A stretch of DNA of 64,000 nucleotides from Tahibacter harae (GTDB lineage: Bacteria > Pseudomonadota > Gammaproteobacteria > Xanthomonadales > Rhodanobacteraceae). The position numbers were made by a program, and so were the translations under genes. Below, piece after piece: positions 62,350 through 64,000 of the stretch (its first letter is position 1; every line of letters starts with the position of its first letter). A model generated the notes under the pieces. That model saw only the letters and a program-made list of their open reading frames with translations. It was not told the DNA's origin and ran no database searches. The stretch covers positions 186,001-250,000 of the forward strand of contig NZ_JANFQO010000002.1 of the NCBI RefSeq assembly GCF_024437735.1, in the 5' to 3' direction.

Positions 62350-64000
62350 TCCATTTCTTCCTGCAGAGCCGCGTCCTGCGGCGATGGCGCGTGCTGTTGC
62401 GCGTGGAGCAGATTCAGATAATCGATGTGCAAGGCCAGACCGCGGGCGGTGCGCTGCTCGAAGACGTCCTTCAGGCTCAGGCTGCAGCCCAGGCGCTGGT
62501 TGAGCAGGGTCACCAGCCGCGCGCCGAGCAGCGAATGGCCGCCCAGGGCGAAGAAATCGCCTTCGACGCTGACCGGCTCGCTGCGCAGCAGCTCGGCCAG
62601 CACGGCGGCCACGGCGTGTTCGGTCGCGCTGGCCGGGGCAACATAGGCGGCGGCCGTCGCGGCCGGTGCGACCAGGGCCTTGCGGTCGACCTTGCCGTTG
62701 GGCGTCAGCGGCAATTCGTCCAGCACCACGAACAGCGTGGGGATCATGTACTCGGGCAGCTGCCGGGCCAGTTCGCGGCGCAGGCGCGCGGCAAGGTCTG
62801 TTTCGTCGCGACCGGCAGCGCTCACGACGTAGCCGACCAGGCGGCGTTCGTCGCCCTCGCCGTCGCCGGCGACGACGGCCTGCGCAATGCCGTCGAGCTG
62901 CAACAACTGCTGTTCGATCTCGCCCAGCTCGATGCGGAAGCCGCGGATCTTGACCTGGCCGTCGCTGCGGCCCAGGCAGACCAGTTCGCCGTCGGCGGTC
63001 CAGTAGCCCAGGTCGCCGCTGCGGTAGCAGCGTGCGCCGTCCAGCGCCGGCACGGCGACGAAGCGCTCGCGCGTGAGTTCGTCGCGGCCGAGATAGCCGC
63101 GCGCGACCGCGGCGCCGCCTATAGCGATCTCGCCGACGGCGCCCAGCGGCTGCAGCGCGCCGTGTGCGTTGAGCACATGCAGCTGCGCATGCGCGAGCGG
63201 CGCGCCTATGCGCACAGGCTGCGCGCCGGCGCCGACCCGGGCGCAGGACGCCCACACCGTCGCCTCGGTCGGGCCGTACATGTTCCACAAGGCCGCCACG
63301 CGCGGCAGCAGCTGGTCAGCCAGGGCGCGGTCCAGCGCCTCGCCGCCGCAGAGCACGGTGAGTTCCGCCTCGCCCTGCCAGTCCGCCGCCAGCAGCAGGC
63401 GCCAGGTCGCCGGCGTGGCCTGCATCACACGAATGCGGTGCTGGCGCAGCAGCGCGGCAAGGCGCGCGCCGTCGGCCGCGTCCTCGCGCGTGCACAGCAC
63501 CACGCTGCCGCCGCTGACCAGCGGCAGGAACAGTTCCAGCACATGGATATCGAAGCTGACCGGCGTCACTGCGAGCAGGGAGTCGCCGGCGCCGAAACCC
63601 GGCACCGCGCGCACCGCGCGCAGGAAGGCCGCCATGCTCGCGTGCTCGATCTGCACGCCCTTGGGCAGGCCGGTGGAGCCGGAGGTGTAGATCACATAGG
63701 CCAGGTCCTGCGGCGCCGGCGCAGCCGCGCGGTCGACAGCAGGCTGCGCGGCCAGCGTTTCCTGTGCGCCGGCGGCGTCCAGGCACAGCAGCTCCAGGTC
63801 CTGCGACGGCAACAGCGGCAGCTGTGCGCGCGCCGTGATCGCATGGCGCGCGCCCGAGTCCTGCAGCATGTGCTGCAGGCGCGCAGGCGGATAGTGCGGA
63901 TCCAGCGGCAGGTAGGCGGCTCCCGCCTTGAGCACGCCCAGCAGCGCAGCGACCAGATCGGCGGAGCGCTCCAGGCAGACCGCGACCAGGCTTTCCGCGC
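62343..64000 (-). CDS. NRPS, 3' part: A(Gly)-PCP; runs off the window
   Basis: About 550 residues are visible; the start is beyond 64000. The A domain shows A2-A3 ([26 protein letters not shown]), A5 (NMYGPTE), A8 ([12 protein letters not shown]) and A10 (NGKVDRKAL), then a PCP ([11 protein letters not shown]) and a short tail ending LQEEMEW. The code read by eye is DILQLGMVWK, close to known Gly codes, and the same as in the third module of the protein at 28766-39535. The stop overlaps the next gene's start. The preceding domains, including any lipid-loading or starter module, lie outside the window. Confidence 0.93.
   Translation of the reverse strand, partial: AESLVAVCLERSADLVAALLGVLKAGAAYLPLDPHYPPARLQHMLQDSGARHAITARAQLPLLPSQDLELLCLDAAGAQETLAAQPAVDRAAAPAPQDLAYVIYTSGSTGLPKGVQIEHASMAAFLRAVRAVPGFGAGDSLLAVTPVSFDIHVLELFLPLVSGGSVVLCTREDAADGARLAALLRQHRIRVMQATPATWRLLLAADWQGEAELTVLCGGEALDRALADQLLPRVAALWNMYGPTEATVWASCARVGAGAQPVRIGAPLAHAQLHVLNAHGALQPLGAVGEIAIGGAAVARGYLGRDELTRERFVAVPALDGARCYRSGDLGYWTADGELVCLGRSDGQVKIRGFRIELGEIEQQLLQLDGIAQAVVAGDGEGDERRLVGYVVSAAGRDETDLAARLRRELARQLPEYMIPTLFVVLDELPLTPNGKVDRKALVAPAATAAAYVAPASATEHAVAAVLAELLRSEPVSVEGDFFALGGHSLLGARLVTLLNQRLGCSLSLKDVFEQRTARGLALHIDYLNLLHAQQHAPSPQDAALQEEMEW

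Noticed and set aside
62350-63288. N-terminal extension of the hybrid gene at 55402 to 63288
   Set aside because: It overlaps the upstream NRPS A-PCP in a different frame; the TubC-type docking domain begins at the start chosen (62349).

Overview
The window is one large, almost wholly minus-strand nonribosomal peptide / polyketide (NRPS/PKS) biosynthetic locus in GC-rich DNA. It is preceded at the left edge by about 3 kb of unrelated flank: the tail of an LprI-like protein, a broken CSLREA/beta-helix gene, a kelch protein and an SDR oxidoreductase. GC content, codon use and the secreted CSLREA and kelch proteins suggest a gammaproteobacterium of the Lysobacterales (Xanthomonadales; Rhodanobacteraceae or Lysobacteraceae). 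This taxonomic guess is inference; no rRNA or other marker gene is present.

Reading in the direction of transcription (from 64000 down), the assembly line starts outside the window. In order it is: the end of an NRPS (A, Gly-like code, PCP); C-deltaA-PCP-KS-AT-KR-PCP; KS-AT-KR-PCP; C-A(Ala)-PCP-C-A(Ser)-PCP-KS-AT-KR-PCP; C-A(Asn)-PCP-C-A(Asn)[FkbM methyltransferase]-PCP-C-A(Gly)-PCP; and C-A(Val-like)-PCP-C-A(aromatic-like)-PCP-C-A(Ser)-PCP followed by a decayed epimerization-domain fragment. Specificities are ten-residue codes read by eye. Most of these genes overlap by a TGATG stop/start, so they are probably translationally coupled. No thioesterase domain is fused to the last visible NRPS. 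A stand-alone thioesterase with a Cys in place of the usual Ser nucleophile lies 46 bp downstream and is the best release candidate.

The thioesterase is followed, at 1-16 bp spacing or overlapping, by an AMP-forming acyl ligase, a free acyl carrier protein, an amidohydrolase-2 family enzyme and a GNAT / heme-oxygenase-like diiron oxidase fusion. This looks like a carrier-protein-bound sub-pathway making or modifying an acyl group. A GC-rich hairpin and a good sigma-70-like promoter sit in the following 488 bp gap. They probably separate this unit from a second one that contains a degenerate KASIII-like protein, a MacA-type adaptor, an ABC ATPase and an eight-helix permease for export, an ATP-grasp-like protein, a type II thioesterase, a TauD/TfdA (SyrP-like) dioxygenase and a 140-residue orphan.

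The features most worth attention are the GNAT-diiron oxidase fusion and its ACP-linked neighbours, the Cys-thioesterase, two modules carrying decayed domains (adenylation core deleted; epimerization remnant), a 1.6 kb tract about 99% identical between two PKS modules (evidence of recent gene conversion or duplication), and a consistent pairing of acidic C-terminal tails with TubC-type N-terminal docking domains.
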